DNA from: Halocatena pleomorpha
GTDB lineage: Archaea; Halobacteriota; Halobacteria; Halobacteriales; Haloarculaceae
DNA: 45,551 nt
Assembly (NCBI RefSeq): GCF_003862495.1
Contig: NZ_RRCH01000036.1
Location: 1-45,551 of the forward strand
Direction of reading: 5' to 3'
Below, piece by piece: positions 15,835 to 23,563 of the stretch. Within the stretch, counting starts at the first letter, position 1. Each line of letters begins with the position of its first letter. A program made the translations under genes and the position numbers. Below the pieces are notes generated by a model. It searched no databases. It had not been told where the DNA came from and was given only the letters and a program-made list of their open reading frames with translations.

Positions 15835-17070
15835 TCAGGACTGAAACGCCGCAAGCGTCGTCTGTCCAGGTTTCGGACTCGGCGTGCGGTGTCCTGTGGT
15901 GCTGTCACAAGCACTCCCGTCCCGAGGCGAGTCATCGCCCGTCGGTTTCAGCGACAGGCTCTCTCCCCACGGGTTGAGGCGACCGGCGATGTTGGCCGCC
16001 GCGTTGATGTCCGCTTGGTACTTCGAAACCCAACACTCGTCGTTCGTGCATCGAAACGACGCCTGCGACGAGCGCGAACCGAGGTGGCCGCAGGCGTGGC
16101 ACGTCTGACTCGTGTAGGCGGGATTCACGAACCGCACCGGGATACCCGCGTCGCGGGCTTTGTCCTCGATGCGTCCGGTGAGACGCGCGAACGCCCAATT
16201 GTGGAGGCGGCGGTTCATCCACTTGCCGTAGTCGAGATGTTCGCGGATGTACGACAGGTCTTCGAGAACGATAACGGGATTCTCGAAGGACCGAGCGTAC
16301 TCGACGGCTTCGCGGGAGGCCTTCTCCACGATGTCCGTCAGCGCGTTCTGATAGTGGCTGAAGCGCCCGTCCACGCGCCATTCGGCGGCGTCCCGCTCTT
16401 GGAGACGGCGGAGCGTGGTGAACATCTCTTTGCGGAGGTGTCGGGCGCGTCCGCCGTCGTAGATGTACGGTTGGGTGGGAGTACCGTCCCGACAGGCACA
16501 GCCCGTCAGGAGCTTGGATTCACCGATGTCGAAGCCGACCGGCGTCGGGTCGTCCGGCTCCTCTGGTTCCGCGACCGCGTACTCGACGGTGACGTGAAGC
16601 ACCCAGTTGGTTCGGTGCTCTTGCAGTCGAAACTCTCCGACACTCACGTCGTCGTCGCGCAGACCGTTCCACAACTCCCGCTGAGCGGGGTTGATGCGGA
16701 GCGGAATCCAAAAGGCGTTACCACGTCCGGCCTGCGGGACGCGCCAACAGAAATCGTGTTCGCGGTCCTCGGAGTGGTCGAGCTTCCACCCTCGGTTCGT
16801 GAAGCGAACGGGGTGGTCGTCGTCCAACCCGGAAGCGTTGTACGTCCGGCGGAGTTGCGGGACGTAGTTCTTGAGCGCGTCCTTCGCGTAGGACGTGAGG
16901 TTGTAGCCGGTGACGACATCGTTGACCGCCGTCTGTGTGTCCGCGCCACTCTCGAACGACTCGGCAAGGGCACGCCGGTACGTCGCCACAGTACGCTGAA
17001 GCCGATGCTCTTTGTGCGCCGTCGGTGGTGCGAGCGTGGCTTCGAGCGTTTTCGTGGCGGTGGCGGTCAT
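15835..17070 (-). CDS. tnpB: TnpB RNA-guided nuclease of an IS1341-type element
   Basis: TnpB proteins are RNA-guided DNA nucleases ancestral to Cas12. The 411-aa protein keeps the split RuvC site: Asp at about residue 178 (PVGFDIGESKLL), Glu at about 267 (VIVLEDLSY), Asp at about 353 (KYQADINAAANIA). Between the last two is the zinc ribbon (CHACGHLG, then CTNDEC). All catalytic residues are present, so it should be active. A 64-aa polar tail follows the last motif. The start ATG at 17070 faces the small gene at 17129. Confidence 0.95.
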   Translation of the reverse strand: MTATATKTLEATLAPPTAHKEHRLQRTVATYRRALAESFESGADTQTAVNDVVTGYNLTSYAKDALKNYVPQLRRTYNASGLDDDHPVRFTNRGWKLDHSEDREHDFCWRVPQAGRGNAFWIPLRINPAQRELWNGLRDDDVSVGEFRLQEHRTNWVLHVTVEYAVAEPEEPDDPTPVGFDIGESKLLTGCACRDGTPTQPYIYDGGRARHLRKEMFTTLRRLQERDAAEWRVDGRFSHYQNALTDIVEKASREAVEYARSFENPVIVLEDLSYIREHLDYGKWMNRRLHNWAFARLTGRIEDKARDAGIPVRFVNPAYTSQTCHACGHLGSRSSQASFRCTNDECWVSKYQADINAAANIAGRLNPWGESLSLKPTGDDSPRDGSACDSTTGHRTPSPKPGQTTLAAFQS

Positions 17071-17128
17071 CCGACACCGATACGTAGCATCCGAAGATAC
17101 ATAAGACTATGGAATGAGATACTCATGT

Positions 17129-17266
17129 ATGCCAAAGAGCATCCACATCAAAGTAGACGAGGACCAATACGAGGAACTAAGCGAGTTCAAAGAGCGGCGC
17201 GGCTACACATGGAAAGGCCTTCTTCTCGAAGGCTACCGCGCACTCGACACCAACGAAACGCAGTAG
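17129..17266 (+). CDS. Ribbon-helix-helix-like small protein, passenger of the IS element
   Basis: The 45-aa product (MPKSIHIKVDEDQYEELSEF, then RGYTWKGLLLEGYRAL) has the strand-helix-helix pattern of CopG/Arc-type DNA-binding proteins. It is divergent from tnpB, with starts 58 bases apart, and lies inside the element between tnpB and the left end. Small genes of this kind often accompany tnpB in haloarchaeal elements; a role as repressor of tnpB is inferred. The ATG overlapped by the first ATG (17125) is in another frame. Confidence 0.75.
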   Translation: MPKSIHIKVDEDQYEELSEFKERRGYTWKGLLLEGYRALDTNETQ

Positions 17267-17295
17267 TTGGACAGACGGCTAAGTGTCGCATTCCT

Positions 17296-17315
17296 CCCCG
17301 CCCCAAGGGGCGGGG
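17296..17315 (-). repeat. Left-end hairpin of the IS element
   Basis: CCCCGCCCC (17296-17304), AA loop, GGGGCGGGG (17307-17315): perfect 9-bp arms. It resembles the right-end hairpin and lies about 30 bases beyond the small passenger gene, where the element's left end is expected. Confidence 0.7.
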
Positions 17316-17325
17316 TTTCCTGCTT

Positions 17326-17473
17326 GTAGAAAGATGACATCGTCCCCAAACTGCACCGTCTCTCCCTCTGACAGTCGGTGGCTATCCTTGTCGTGTCTTC
17401 GACGAGCTGCACCCACTGGGATGCATGATGCGACAATGCCATGGTCGATCGCAGGTGTGACGGTGGATTCCAC
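17326..17473 (-). pseudogene. Unassigned gene fragment beside the IS left end
   Basis: A minus frame reads HDKDSHRLSEGETVQFGDDVIFL before running into the IS end hairpin. The end of this fragment resembles the last strands of an RCK_C/TrkA-C-type domain, but this is only a resemblance. It does not look like the missing Rossmann half of the oxidoreductase on the other side of the element. Low confidence. Confidence 0.3.
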
Positions 17474-17479
17474 TTACTC

Positions 17480-18099
17480 CATGTCAACGGACTCCCAGTG
17501 GGGTGGCTATCCTGTCCGAGTTGGGCACGATGATGGAGGGTGTCGAGACTGAGGTGTATCCCGAGAACATGCACTCGTTCCGCGAGCAACTAGCAGAACT
17601 GGAGACGCTCGGTGGGGTGACAGAATGTGTCTTCTCGCGGTACGGGTACGACGGCGCCACGGCCGATGTTGTCCTCCACACGATTCAGTCAGTACACACC
17701 GCGACGACGCTGACCCGGGGCGATCTGATCCGGTTTATCGAGCGTGGCATCGAAGCGGGGAGCACCCACGATGTCCACGCGAACGCCGGTGCGAACTCGG
17801 TGACTGTCCAAACGATTCACGCAGCAAAGGGGCTTGAACATCCGATCGTCGTGCTCGCAAACATGAACAGAGGGCGATTCCCGCCATCGGGTGGTGGGAG
17901 TGGAACGATTACGTTTCAGGATCCGGTCGGCCTCCGCCAGCGGAAACGCTACGCCGAGTCTGACGGCCTCCCCCACGTGTACGATGACTGGCGGACTGAT
18001 GTCCTCAACCGTGTGCAACACGTCAGGGAGACGCTGTCGATCGGATACGTCGTGTGCCACTACCGCCTCAGAAGCCTGCAGCTTTTTCGTCTTCTGTAG
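17480..18099 (+). pseudogene. C-terminal fragment of a UvrD/PcrA-family helicase
   Basis: The frame contains helicase motif V, SVTVQTIHAAKGLEHPIVVL, followed by RGRFPPSGGGSG and FQDPVGLRQRKRY, as in domain 2 of superfamily-1 UvrD/PcrA helicases. The N-terminal Walker A and motifs up to IV are missing, and it breaks off after TDVLNRVQHV before motif VI. Both ends are therefore lost. A 198-aa ORF from 17503 could be translated but would not be a helicase. Confidence 0.8.
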
Positions 18100-18362
18100 C
18101 TGTTCGACGTGCTTCTCGAGTTTCTCGTCCGACTTGGGTTGTCAGTCAAGGATGTCTTCCTCAATGGTCCCATCGATGTCGGTAAGGACGACATCTTCAT
18201 GGTCCTCGTTCTAGAGATATTCGAAGGGATCGATATTCCCCTTGACGTAGGCTGCTTCGACATCGTTCCACGAACAGTGAACTTCGAATCGCTCGTAGTT
18301 GCGGTACTACGCGTTGACATTTCGTTGCTGTTCCTTCGAACCCGACCCCGAGACCACCAATG
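18055..18362 (-). pseudogene. Decayed minus-strand gene with three in-frame stops
   Basis: One minus frame reads like a normal haloarchaeal protein (NYERFEVHCSWNDVEAAYVK, NEDHEDVVLTDIDGTIEEDI, EKLEKHVEQLQKTKKLQASE) but is interrupted by TAG, TAG and TGA. The last part would form a coiled coil. The family is not recognised. It overlaps the end of the UvrD fragment, and together they form the left border of the BREX locus. Confidence 0.55.
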
Positions 18363-18417
18363 AGAGTGCAATCAGTATAGACGAAATATGAAGTGGGTCG
18401 GTTTATTCTATCATCGT

Positions 18418-19257
18418 ATGACCCTCATATCCGACGGAGGTGACGTTCCTCTTCCATCGTTGTCTGGCCAATTCTCGCCAGATGAAGTCAATATGGATCT
18501 AACGATGTGCGGCCTTCTCGTTGACCGGGCTGAGGAACTGGCTCGACTCTATGCAGATCTGGGAAACTGGAACGACGTGAAGCATATCTGGTTCGACGAG
18601 CGTCTTTCGAATCGGAGCACGCGGGAGAGTTCGCAGAAAATATTTCGTATCCTGACATCTCGATTCAAGAACGCACCGACAGCACTTCCGAATCCAAGTC
18701 GTCTCCCCAACGTGTTCGAGCACTGTGAGACGACACGAGATAAGGCACAGATCCTCTACCTATATTTTGTTTCCGACGATGCCTTGGTTCGGTACGTCGT
18801 TCACGAATACAGTGCTCGTCTCGCTCGCGAGGAGTCGAAACCACTGAACTTCTCTAACGAAACCCTCCAGAACATCCTCAACGGACTCACGTATTCGGAT
18901 GGGAGCAGCTTCGATTATGCAGAATCGACGACAGAACGGTGGTGTGAAGGAATCCGATCAGTGATGCGTAAGATCGATGTGCTCAAAGAGCAACAAACAG
19001 TGATGCGTTCCATCCCATCGATCAGCACTGTGCCACTTCTCGTAGCGATGGACTATTCCTACGAAATTAGTGATGATGAATGGATCACGGCCCCACGAGG
19101 ATTGCTGTACCTCTTCCAACCGGAGAAACGCTGGGAAGAGCTGTTTGACCGCGCTGCCACCACCCCTGCCTGGGAGTATCGCGAACTCCACGGTAACCTG
19201 AATCTCCGTCCCACCGAAAAAACGTATTCGTGGATCAACAGTGGAGGTGACAATTGA
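18418..19257 (+). CDS. brxA: BrxA-like protein (DUF1819), first gene of the BREX locus
   Basis: BrxA is a small helical DNA-binding protein found in most BREX systems. The product (279 aa from the ATG at 18418; 289 aa from ATG 18388) has the expected order: CGLLVDRAEELARLYADLGN, then RSTRESSQKIFRILTSRFK, the LYLYFVSDDALVRYVVHEY helix, and WCEGIRSVMRKIDVLKEQ. It is longer than typical BrxA (about 200 aa) because of a C-terminal extension. Its stop overlaps the brxC1 ATG, after the strong Shine-Dalgarno GGAGGTGA (19243-19250) located at its own end. Confidence 0.75.
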   Translation: MTLISDGGDVPLPSLSGQFSPDEVNMDLTMCGLLVDRAEELARLYADLGNWNDVKHIWFDERLSNRSTRESSQKIFRILTSRFKNAPTALPNPSRLPNVFEHCETTRDKAQILYLYFVSDDALVRYVVHEYSARLAREESKPLNFSNETLQNILNGLTYSDGSSFDYAESTTERWCEGIRSVMRKIDVLKEQQTVMRSIPSISTVPLLVAMDYSYEISDDEWITAPRGLLYLFQPEKRWEELFDRAATTPAWEYRELHGNLNLRPTEKTYSWINSGGDN

Positions 19258-22200
19258 TGGTCGACGCGAGTTGGTTTGAGGACCTTCCAGAAGATTTCGA
19301 GGAATCAGTTCGTATCGACAGGGATGAACGTGATCATCGTGAACGCGCTATCCAGTCATACCACATGACGGCGGACTCCCAGCGCTTTATTCGAGACTTC
19401 GTCGACCGGATGCTCGGAAAGGAGGACAATATGCGAACAGGGTCGAACTATTGGCTCTATGGCTATTACGGCAGCGGGAAGAGCCACCTTCTGACTGTCC
19501 TCGACGGGCTGCTTGACTCCGACTGGCTCAATGGGCGATACGAGGACGTCTGGGACGACCTTACGCAGGTAACAGAAGACGACAGTGTAACTCAGTTGTG
19601 CGACCACTGGCGCACGATCCACAACGAGTACAACATAATTCCCATCTCGGTCAATCTCCTCAAATATCAAGGGCAAAAGCAGAGAAGTTTCAGCGAAATC
19701 GTTCTCAGACATGCTCATCAGGATCCAAATCTGACTGGGGTTGAAGACGACATTTCAAGGGGACTCTCTTCGCAACTCGATGTTGCGTACTTCGAGAAAT
19801 GGTTCCGGACGACCGACGCGTGGTCCGAGCGCCAGACTCGTGCACAAGATGCACTCGCGACTGTCGCCACCGGATCTGGGGGGTACAACTGGAATTCAGA
19901 GAATCTGTGGACAGACATCCAAAAATACAACGCACTGGCGGAGGTAATTCTCCCGACACTCTTCGAAAAAGCCAACGGAACCCGGGATGGGTATACGGAC
20001 CTCCAACCCTCGGATATTGATCCAGAGGAGGTGGTGACACGACTGAATCAACTGCGAGTGGAGCGGGAGGAGGAGTTAGAGAAACCGGTGAAGCTGGTGT
20101 TGCTTCTCGACGAAGTGAGTCTCTTTATCGGGACTGACTTCGAACGCTTGACCGAACTCCAGACGCTCGCAGAAAATATCGACGACATCGGCGGTGGCGA
20201 CATCCAACTCGTCGCGACTGCTCAAGCCAAGATCGAAGACGTCCAGCCGAAGTTCGCCGCCCACGGTGCTGATTTTAATATCGTCAAAGACCGCTTTCCG
20301 CACCGTTACCAGCTACCCAGTAAGCACGTTGGCGACATCGCAAAGCGGCGTCTGTTCGAGAAGTCCGCCCACGGTGAGGCCCGAGTTAGTGAGATACTCG
20401 ACACGGCCTCGGTGAAACCAACTGAATCGCTGGTTTACAACGAAATCAAGCAGAACACGAAACCGCCGCTCGATAGCATTGACGACGACGAACTCGTCGA
20501 GTTCTACCCCTTCCTTCCGTATCACGCCCCCTTGTTCCTCGAAATATTGTTCAATCTCAGGCAGGAAGCCCCAGATCCCGCAAAATCGATCTTCTCAGGA
20601 ACCGCTCGCGCGATTCTCGCGCTCATGCACAATCTCCTTCAGGGCTGGGTTGAGGATGGAAAATCAGACCACATCATCACCGTGGTCGATTTCTATGAGC
20701 TGATCAAACCAGAGCTTCGTGAAATACTCACACAGGATGTGCGCGTTATCGAGGGAGCGGATGCGATCCGTGGAATCGTTGACGAGGTCGAAGACGGTAC
20801 CCTCGAAGAGTTCGACCTTGATGTGGCGAAGGCGGTGTTGTTGCTGCAGCATGTCTACGACATCGTCCCACTGAATGAGGGGAACATCGCCGTCTCCGTA
20901 ATGGCTGACCTCAACGGGCAGTCGTGGATCAGTACGCAAAATCGAGTCGAAGAATCGCTCAACCGGCTTCAGAAATTCATTCGCCCAACTGAGGACGAAT
21001 CTGGCGCCAGATATCGGTTCGCTACGCAGGAAGAACGACTCATTTACGATGACACGGAAGCGAACGAGGAGAACCCGGACTGGGAAGCCATTCTCCATAC
21101 ATTGGATGAGTATCTCTGGGGGCGAATCATTCAAGACCTTTCCCTCCCGGAGTCCGTCCCGTATGGAGCGTCTGGCGATGAATATCCCGTTGCATACGAG
21201 TTCAGTCTCGACGGGGTAGACTTTGAGACGACCACGGAAGCCGACGGAAGCTTAGAGGTCCTCACCGCAGTTCAGGGTGTTCATCCCGATTACTCGCCAC
21301 AAAACGGGGATGAAGAGACTCTCTACTGGGAGATCGATACGGATGGGCTCGACGATCTTCGGAAACACATCATCGAGTGGTGGGCACTTCGAGATGCAAT
21401 TTCGACACACACTGCACCACCAGCTGTCAAACGTGATCTCGAACGACGAGCCAGTGCTGTCAGAAGCAAGCTCGTTAGCGTGATGCAGAGTGGTTCCTAC
21501 ACCGTGAAAGATCGAACGGGTATCAGGGGTCTATCAACGGCAGTGGAGACTGCGGTCGATGTCGGGTACCCAGATGATTTCCATCCGATGATGCTTCAAG
21601 TGACCGAGGATCGTCTGCAGGAACTCGCGGAGCTTTCCACTGAAGATCCACTGCCAGCATGGGCACACACGATCCAAGTGCCGTCTTCGGAGCCAGCCGC
21701 GAGCCAAGGGAAGAAAACGATACAAAGCAACGTGATGGCGCTTACTGGACGGCAGCTGAAGGACAAAGAAGACGGTCTCAACATGAATACGGTTCTCGAT
21801 GGGATCACTAGAAAGAAGCCGTTCTACGATGACGCCCGCCCCGCATTGTGCGCCATCATCTGGGGTTTCTGTCGCAAGGGACGGCTCGTTCCTGTCGACG
21901 AAAAAGGGAATACGCTCGAAAACGCGGTCGTGCTCAATCAGAACCAACTTCCGACAACGAGACTGAAACTTCTTCCACGCAAACCGATCGGAAAGCTCCT
22001 CGAAAAAGGCGGGTTCAAAGAAACCACGGAGACAGTTGCCGACGGGCTGATCAACCTTCAGGAAGCGAATCAACAGCTCCATTCAGCGCTCACTGGACTC
22101 CGAGAGGACATCCAACTGGTTGCAGACACTGACATCCGTTCAGATGCTATCGAAACCCTGCTCGATTCTCTCACCGACGAATTATCCGACCAGATTGACG

Positions 22201-22976
22201 CCACCTCCACCCGGCTCGCTGTCGTCAGGTCACAAGGTGACGGGCTCGGAGACGCGATTGAACAGACCAACGAAGGACAGGAATGGCTCGACGAAGTCGC
22301 AGATGTCTGGAATCGCCGGCTCGTGTCCCTCTACCGCTTCGATGTGGAGCTCACCGTCGGTGAGTGTGAGTTCGAATGGATCGATGAGGAAACCCAATCG
22401 GTAGTGATGGAGCAACGTGAGACACTCACGACGTTCGGCGGGAATTGGTGGACGACTGATGGATGGAACGTGTTGGTCGGGGAAACGACCACGGGGCTTA
22501 GCGACGAACTCCAGCGTTCGTGGAACGAGTACGTCAACAAACAGGGTCTCTCTTCGTTCGTCGCTCGCCTCGAAGAACATCCGTGGATCGTTCCTGCAAC
22601 GGAGCTTCCGATGAGTGTGCAACCAGCGTTTGAGCGGACGTACATCACGCCGCTCCGCGAACGTCGGCGCTGGTACGAAACTATCGCGGAGACAGTCTTA
22701 GCACTCGACGCCGATGACGAAGATACGCTCATTTCAGCGGCAGATGACATCGCCGGCGTGCAACCTCGTACAGACGCTACTGACGACGATATCGATGTAC
22801 TAGAGTCCAGACTCGAACGTCTGTCGACAATCGTCGGCAATCAAGCCCCCGAGGATGTAGACCAGATCGGCGCCCTCCCAGATGATCGGCATGCCATCAG
22901 CCAGCGCCTCGGACGGCTCATCGAGAACCGGGAGTTGGATATCGAGCGGGTTGATTCGGGAGTGATCATTCGATGA
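19257..22976 (+). CDS. brxC: BREX ATPase BrxC/PglY, first copy
   Basis: BrxC/PglY is the large AAA-type ATPase (DUF499/DUF6079-like) of BREX. The 1239-aa product has Walker A at about residues 69-76 (GYYGSGKSHL) and Walker B at about 280-287 (VLLLDEVSLFIG), with a long alpha-helical C-terminal half. I chose the ATG at 19257, which overlaps the brxA stop (TGATG) and has GGAGGTGA six bases upstream, over the in-frame TTG at 19254. The end overlaps brxB. It is only distantly similar to the second copy at 23560, so the two probably have different partners. Confidence 0.92.
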   Translation: MVDASWFEDLPEDFEESVRIDRDERDHRERAIQSYHMTADSQRFIRDFVDRMLGKEDNMRTGSNYWLYGYYGSGKSHLLTVLDGLLDSDWLNGRYEDVWDDLTQVTEDDSVTQLCDHWRTIHNEYNIIPISVNLLKYQGQKQRSFSEIVLRHAHQDPNLTGVEDDISRGLSSQLDVAYFEKWFRTTDAWSERQTRAQDALATVATGSGGYNWNSENLWTDIQKYNALAEVILPTLFEKANGTRDGYTDLQPSDIDPEEVVTRLNQLRVEREEELEKPVKLVLLLDEVSLFIGTDFERLTELQTLAENIDDIGGGDIQLVATAQAKIEDVQPKFAAHGADFNIVKDRFPHRYQLPSKHVGDIAKRRLFEKSAHGEARVSEILDTASVKPTESLVYNEIKQNTKPPLDSIDDDELVEFYPFLPYHAPLFLEILFNLRQEAPDPAKSIFSGTARAILALMHNLLQGWVEDGKSDHIITVVDFYELIKPELREILTQDVRVIEGADAIRGIVDEVEDGTLEEFDLDVAKAVLLLQHVYDIVPLNEGNIAVSVMADLNGQSWISTQNRVEESLNRLQKFIRPTEDESGARYRFATQEERLIYDDTEANEENPDWEAILHTLDEYLWGRIIQDLSLPESVPYGASGDEYPVAYEFSLDGVDFETTTEADGSLEVLTAVQGVHPDYSPQNGDEETLYWEIDTDGLDDLRKHIIEWWALRDAISTHTAPPAVKRDLERRASAVRSKLVSVMQSGSYTVKDRTGIRGLSTAVETAVDVGYPDDFHPMMLQVTEDRLQELAELSTEDPLPAWAHTIQVPSSEPAASQGKKTIQSNVMALTGRQLKDKEDGLNMNTVLDGITRKKPFYDDARPALCAIIWGFCRKGRLVPVDEKGNTLENAVVLNQNQLPTTRLKLLPRKPIGKLLEKGGFKETTETVADGLINLQEANQQLHSALTGLREDIQLVADTDIRSDAIETLLDSLTDELSDQIDATSTRLAVVRSQGDGLGDAIEQTNEGQEWLDEVADVWNRRLVSLYRFDVELTVGECEFEWIDEETQSVVMEQRETLTTFGGNWWTTDGWNVLVGETTTGLSDELQRSWNEYVNKQGLSSFVARLEEHPWIVPATELPMSVQPAFERTYITPLRERRRWYETIAETVLALDADDEDTLISAADDIAGVQPRTDATDDDIDVLESRLERLSTIVGNQAPEDVDQIGALPDDRHAISQRLGRLIENRELDIERVDSGVIIR

Positions 22977-23563
22977 CAAACTCACCGTATCTCGCATTCA
23001 AAGAAAAACTGTGTACGTTCGCCGATGGACAGGCCGGAATCCGGAATCCGTTTGTCATTGCAGCAGTCGACCCATCGATCGAGCATCGGGTTACAGATCG
23101 GCTCAGTGCGTGGACGACAAACGCTGACGAAGCACCAGCCATCGAAAACGGAGCCTCCGTGCAGCTGATCTGGCTTGACGAACTCCTCCCAGAGACGAAA
23201 GTGCACAATCTCTCGGTAGCATTGGGAGGTAAAACGACCGCCGAGCGCATCGAAGAGACGATGCAAGATCGCCTAGCCGAGGAACTCGTCGAAGAGATAA
23301 TCGTGAGCGAGATCGACGACGATCGACTGCAAACCCAACAACACATCGTACTACTCCTCAATCTTGGGAGCCTCTATCCGTTCACCCGTGCATCCGAACT
23401 CCTCGACGAACTCGATCGTCGCAACGTCAGATCCACCATTGGCATTCCGTTCCCCGGAGACATCGTCGGTGGGAAGCTGAGTTTCTTCGGCGGGGAGTCG
23501 AGGCACTACTATCCAGCCCATCAGATTGATGTGCAGATTCGAGAGGTGCATCTCCAACAATGA
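22973..23563 (+). CDS. brxB: BrxB (DUF1788)
   Basis: BrxB is a small conserved BREX protein of unknown biochemical role. The 196-aa product has the family's ending, TIGIPFPGDIVGGKLSFFGG followed by SRHYYPAHQIDV, and a central IVLLLNLGSLYPFTRASELL. It lies between the two brxC genes with ATGA overlaps at both ends, so all four genes of this block are translationally coupled. Confidence 0.88.
   Translation: MTNSPYLAFKEKLCTFADGQAGIRNPFVIAAVDPSIEHRVTDRLSAWTTNADEAPAIENGASVQLIWLDELLPETKVHNLSVALGGKTTAERIEETMQDRLAEELVEEIIVSEIDDDRLQTQQHIVLLLNLGSLYPFTRASELLDELDRRNVRSTIGIPFPGDIVGGKLSFFGGESRHYYPAHQIDVQIREVHLQQ

Larger units (their letters stand above)
15775..17325 (-). mobile_element. IS200/IS605-superfamily element of the IS1341 type (tnpB only)
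   Basis: The element comprises tnpB on the minus strand, a divergent 45-aa ribbon-helix-helix-like gene, and a similar subterminal hairpin at each end (15781-15798 and 17296-17315). Both hairpins are followed by matching GGAA and GAGGA-like flanks in the tnpB sense direction, as expected for left and right ends of this group. No tnpA (Y1 transposase) is present, so it would need a transposase in trans. It interrupts the oxidoreductase. Exact ends are approximate. Confidence 0.85.

Noticed and set aside
17296-17315. GC hairpin as a transcription terminator
   Set aside because: It is matched by similar hairpins at the tnpB 3' ends of both elements, so an IS end is the better reading.
15757-17337. 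526-codon plus-strand open frame
   Set aside because: It lies wholly opposite tnpB, is Arg/Val-rich and unlike haloarchaeal proteins; it is a GC-driven antisense shadow.
18055-18362. Readthrough or pyrrolysine use of the two TAG codons in the minus-strand frame
   Set aside because: A TGA also interrupts the frame, there is no start, and haloarchaea are not known to use pyrrolysine; decay is simpler.
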